Shown in pieces: positions 60,390 through 62,196 of a DNA stretch of 62,196 bases (positions within the stretch are counted from its first letter, which is position 1; each line of letters opens with the position of its first letter). The stretch lies in the NCBI GenBank assembly GCA_030018415.1, contig JASEGC010000006.1, positions 1 through 62,196 on the forward strand. Direction: 5' to 3'. The translations under genes were made by a program, and so were the position numbers. The DNA comes from Candidatus Aenigmatarchaeota archaeon. Lineage in GTDB: Archaea > Aenigmatarchaeota > Aenigmatarchaeia > CG10238-14. A model generated the notes under the pieces. It had not been told where the DNA came from, did not search any database, and saw only the letters and a list, made by a program, of their open reading frames with translations.

Positions 60390-61754
60390 TTATTTCCCAG
60401 CCACTTGCACATTCTCAAACCTTATGTAAGGGCATATACCAGCCAGGACAGTCCCACCAGAAGTTATGACAGATTTATTAGAAATTCCAGAGACGTTCTT
60501 TATCATATCAAATATGTTTCCAGCGACTAATCCTCCTTTTATTGCCTTGGTTAACACCCCATTCTCGATGTAATAGCCAATTCTGATCTCAGAAGAAAAA
60601 TTACCAGTGGTAGCATCTGGAACAAGCCAACTGAAACGATCGACTAGAATTCCATGTTTAACCTCTTCTATCAATTGACAAAGACTCTTTTTACCAGGCT
60701 TAACGTATAGGTTAGATATTCTGTCGTTAGGTGTTACTCCATACTTTCCATCGAAAACAAAAAAAGTATCATCTTGCCTCAAACCATTGCCTGTTGATTC
60801 TTTTCCATCTTTTATCGCATAAAACTGATCGTACACATAATCTTTGAACACCCCTTTCTCTATTAAGACATTTTTCCTCTGTGGAACGCCTTCATCGTCA
60901 AACTCACTCGTCATCAAACCATAAGGATATAAACCATCATCCACAATCGTTAAGCTTTCTGAAGCAACTTTATCCCCAGGAGAGAATTTGGACATATCGT
61001 TAACTTTTGCAGAGCCAGTCGAGTGGCTACCAAGCACAGTACCAAAACCATCCAAGACAGACGTCGGAGAAAATATCACAGTCGTTCTCTCGGTTTTTGG
61101 CATTTCGGCTACGAGCTGATCTCTTGCTATTCCTATCCATTGATTTAAGTTTGAGATCGGCAAATCTTGGATTCTTCTCCTGTATTCGTGAGACCAGAAT
61201 TCAACTTTTTTTCCATTTTTCTTGACAATGATAGAAAGCTCGAGCATGAAAGTCGTTTCTTCCCTCCTCAAATCTAAACCTTCTGAGTTGATTATTTCTA
61301 TGTGAGAGTCATAAGTCCTGACTTTACCGAAGGATATTAAAACATCACTTGGAATGGAAGCTAAGATTTGTTTTGCATACTCTCTAACTGCCCCTTCACC
61401 ATCATCTTTTATTTTTTTGTCGATAGTCTCTACTTCTTTGAACGGTTGAGCTTGAGGAAAATTGAATTCAACTTTTTGAGTCATCTCAGAACTTTTCAAA
61501 GCATTCCTTATCGTTTCTCTGACTGTAAAGGGTGAGAAGATGTTACTCGAACTGAATCCTAACCCACCGGAATGTATACGAATTCCATATCCACTGTCAG
61601 TTGTTTTGTCGATGAAACTTATCTTATTCTTCTGTAACTGAATTTCATTAACCTCTGTTTTTTGTAAGAAGAGTTCATATTCTTTCTTCATTTTTTCTAG
61701 TTCTTTTATCATAAATTCTTTCATATTATCAACTAATTCTTTGAAAATTTCCAA
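60390..61754 (-). CDS. TldD/PmbA-family protein (TldE-like)
   Basis: A 454-aa member of the TldD/TldE protease family, which processes peptides or maturing proteins. Visible: TDSGYGIRIHSGGLGFSSSN, DDEGVPQRKNVLIEKGVFKD, and C-terminal GGTVLAGICPYIRFENVQVAG. The HExxxH metal site of TldD is not present, so this is the TldE/PmbA type. No TldD partner is in the window. Confidence 0.87.
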   Translation of the reverse strand: MEIFKELVDNMKEFMIKELEKMKKEYELFLQKTEVNEIQLQKNKISFIDKTTDSGYGIRIHSGGLGFSSSNIFSPFTVRETIRNALKSSEMTQKVEFNFPQAQPFKEVETIDKKIKDDGEGAVREYAKQILASIPSDVLISFGKVRTYDSHIEIINSEGLDLRREETTFMLELSIIVKKNGKKVEFWSHEYRRRIQDLPISNLNQWIGIARDQLVAEMPKTERTTVIFSPTSVLDGFGTVLGSHSTGSAKVNDMSKFSPGDKVASESLTIVDDGLYPYGLMTSEFDDEGVPQRKNVLIEKGVFKDYVYDQFYAIKDGKESTGNGLRQDDTFFVFDGKYGVTPNDRISNLYVKPGKKSLCQLIEEVKHGILVDRFSWLVPDATTGNFSSEIRIGYYIENGVLTKAIKGGLVAGNIFDMIKNVSGISNKSVITSGGTVLAGICPYIRFENVQVAGK

Positions 61755-61855
61755 ACCTCTTTAATTATTTTGGAGATGATAAATAAAATTGTATTAAGTT
61801 GTGATTATTCAATTCCAAAGATACACTTGAAGAAACTCACCTGTAATGGTTGTTG

Positions 61856-62196
61856 TTAGTTAGTTTCATGCGCAGAAACAACAACAATCATCTGGATGAC
61901 ACCCAAATTGATCCCCGGGGAATTCACAAATTCCCACAGCATATTCCCTTCTCTGACAATATACAACGCAACTTTTGAACCCATAAAACATCCATCAGGA
62001 CAGATTGGTTCTGTAGTGGTTGTTCTTGTGGTCGTTGTCCTTATAGTAGTTGTAGTTCTTCTTATAGTGGTTGTTATCACAGTAGTAGTCGTGGTTGTCA
62101 TGGGAGAATATCTCACGGTTGTATCGTTAGAATCTATCAATGGATCAATTCCAATCCTCGTTTCCCTTAAATTACATATGATCTTATAATCTCCAC
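61856..62196 (-). pseudogene. Thr-linker Cys-rich protein, partial at window edge and frameshifted
   Basis: The frame enters from the right edge, passes a long Thr-rich linker (about 30 of 40 residues Thr) and reaches PICPDGC. One base shift near 61992-62000 then exposes the expected domain: FYGFKSCVVYCQRREYAVGI, CEFPGDQFGCHPDDCCCFCA-stop. The CCCFC end matches CCCTC of the 21.5-kb protein. The unshifted frame ends VVVSAHETN, which is not Cys-rich. The 5' end is outside the window. Confidence 0.55.

Noticed and set aside
1-62196. CRISPR array or insertion sequence
   Set aside because: No regularly spaced direct repeats and no transposase were seen; repeats present are isolated pairs.

Overview
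The window is archaeal. It carries the L18e-L13-S9-RpoN cluster, an MBF1-type regulator, archaeal PRPP synthetase, PurP, CTP-dependent riboflavin kinase, HerA, an archaeal presenilin homologue, and tRNA genes with bulge-helix-bulge (BHB) introns. Low G+C, short overlapping genes and many decaying genes suggest a streamlined, possibly DPANN-related lineage. No rRNA is present to settle this.

Layout. 0-5.5 kb: pentose synthesis (rpiB, hxlB, hxlA, rpe, transaldolase, split transketolase). 5.6-25.7 kb: nucleotide synthesis, with prs, all pyr genes (pyrF, pyrE, pyrC, pyrK, pyrD, pyrI, pyrB, carB, carA), cytidylate kinase, guaAb and purP. Together these lead from sugar phosphates to PRPP, UMP, CMP phosphorylation and GMP. 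26-32 kb: CbiMQO transporter, then a decaying block of MinD/ferredoxin ATPases beside NifX, radical SAM and thioredoxin genes. 32.5-34.7 kb: an AAA/DUF4143 cassette framed by repeats. 34.7-39.7 kb: purM, then an operon of riboflavin kinase/regulator, ECF transporter, nadE and nadM. 39.8-47.9 kb: sugar-nucleotide enzymes, aminotransferase, a second ECF transporter. 48-57 kb: SpoIIM-like protein, tRNA-Ser, ribosomal cluster, tRNA-Gly, HerA, MFS transporter, tRNA-Pro, interspersed with pseudogenes. 57-62 kb: COG2403 protein, M24 peptidase, TldE-like protein and Cys-rich surface proteins.

Main discovery. The first 60 codons of carB are interrupted by three insertions of 18, 16 and 23 nt. Each folds as a canonical 3-nt bulge / 4-bp helix / 3-nt bulge motif. 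Cutting each bulge after its second nucleotide, as archaeal splicing endonuclease does, restores a perfect CarB N-terminus. The same architecture explains a 13-nt insert in tRNA-Gly(CCC) and 13- and 18-nt inserts in tRNA-Pro(GGG). The 58-nt intron of tRNA-Ser(CGA) contains a box C/D guide RNA. This points to proliferation of BHB mini-introns into both tRNA and mRNA.

Other themes: carA and carB appear to start at AUA codons behind Shine-Dalgarno sequences; transaldolase and the transketolase C subunit share an N-terminal tag; a Cys4 element sits in the catalytic loop of PRPP synthetase; and many genes are decaying (two glutamine amidotransferases, two MinD ATPases, a second pyrI, rimI, feoB, a CaCA exchanger, a UDG and an integrase fragment).
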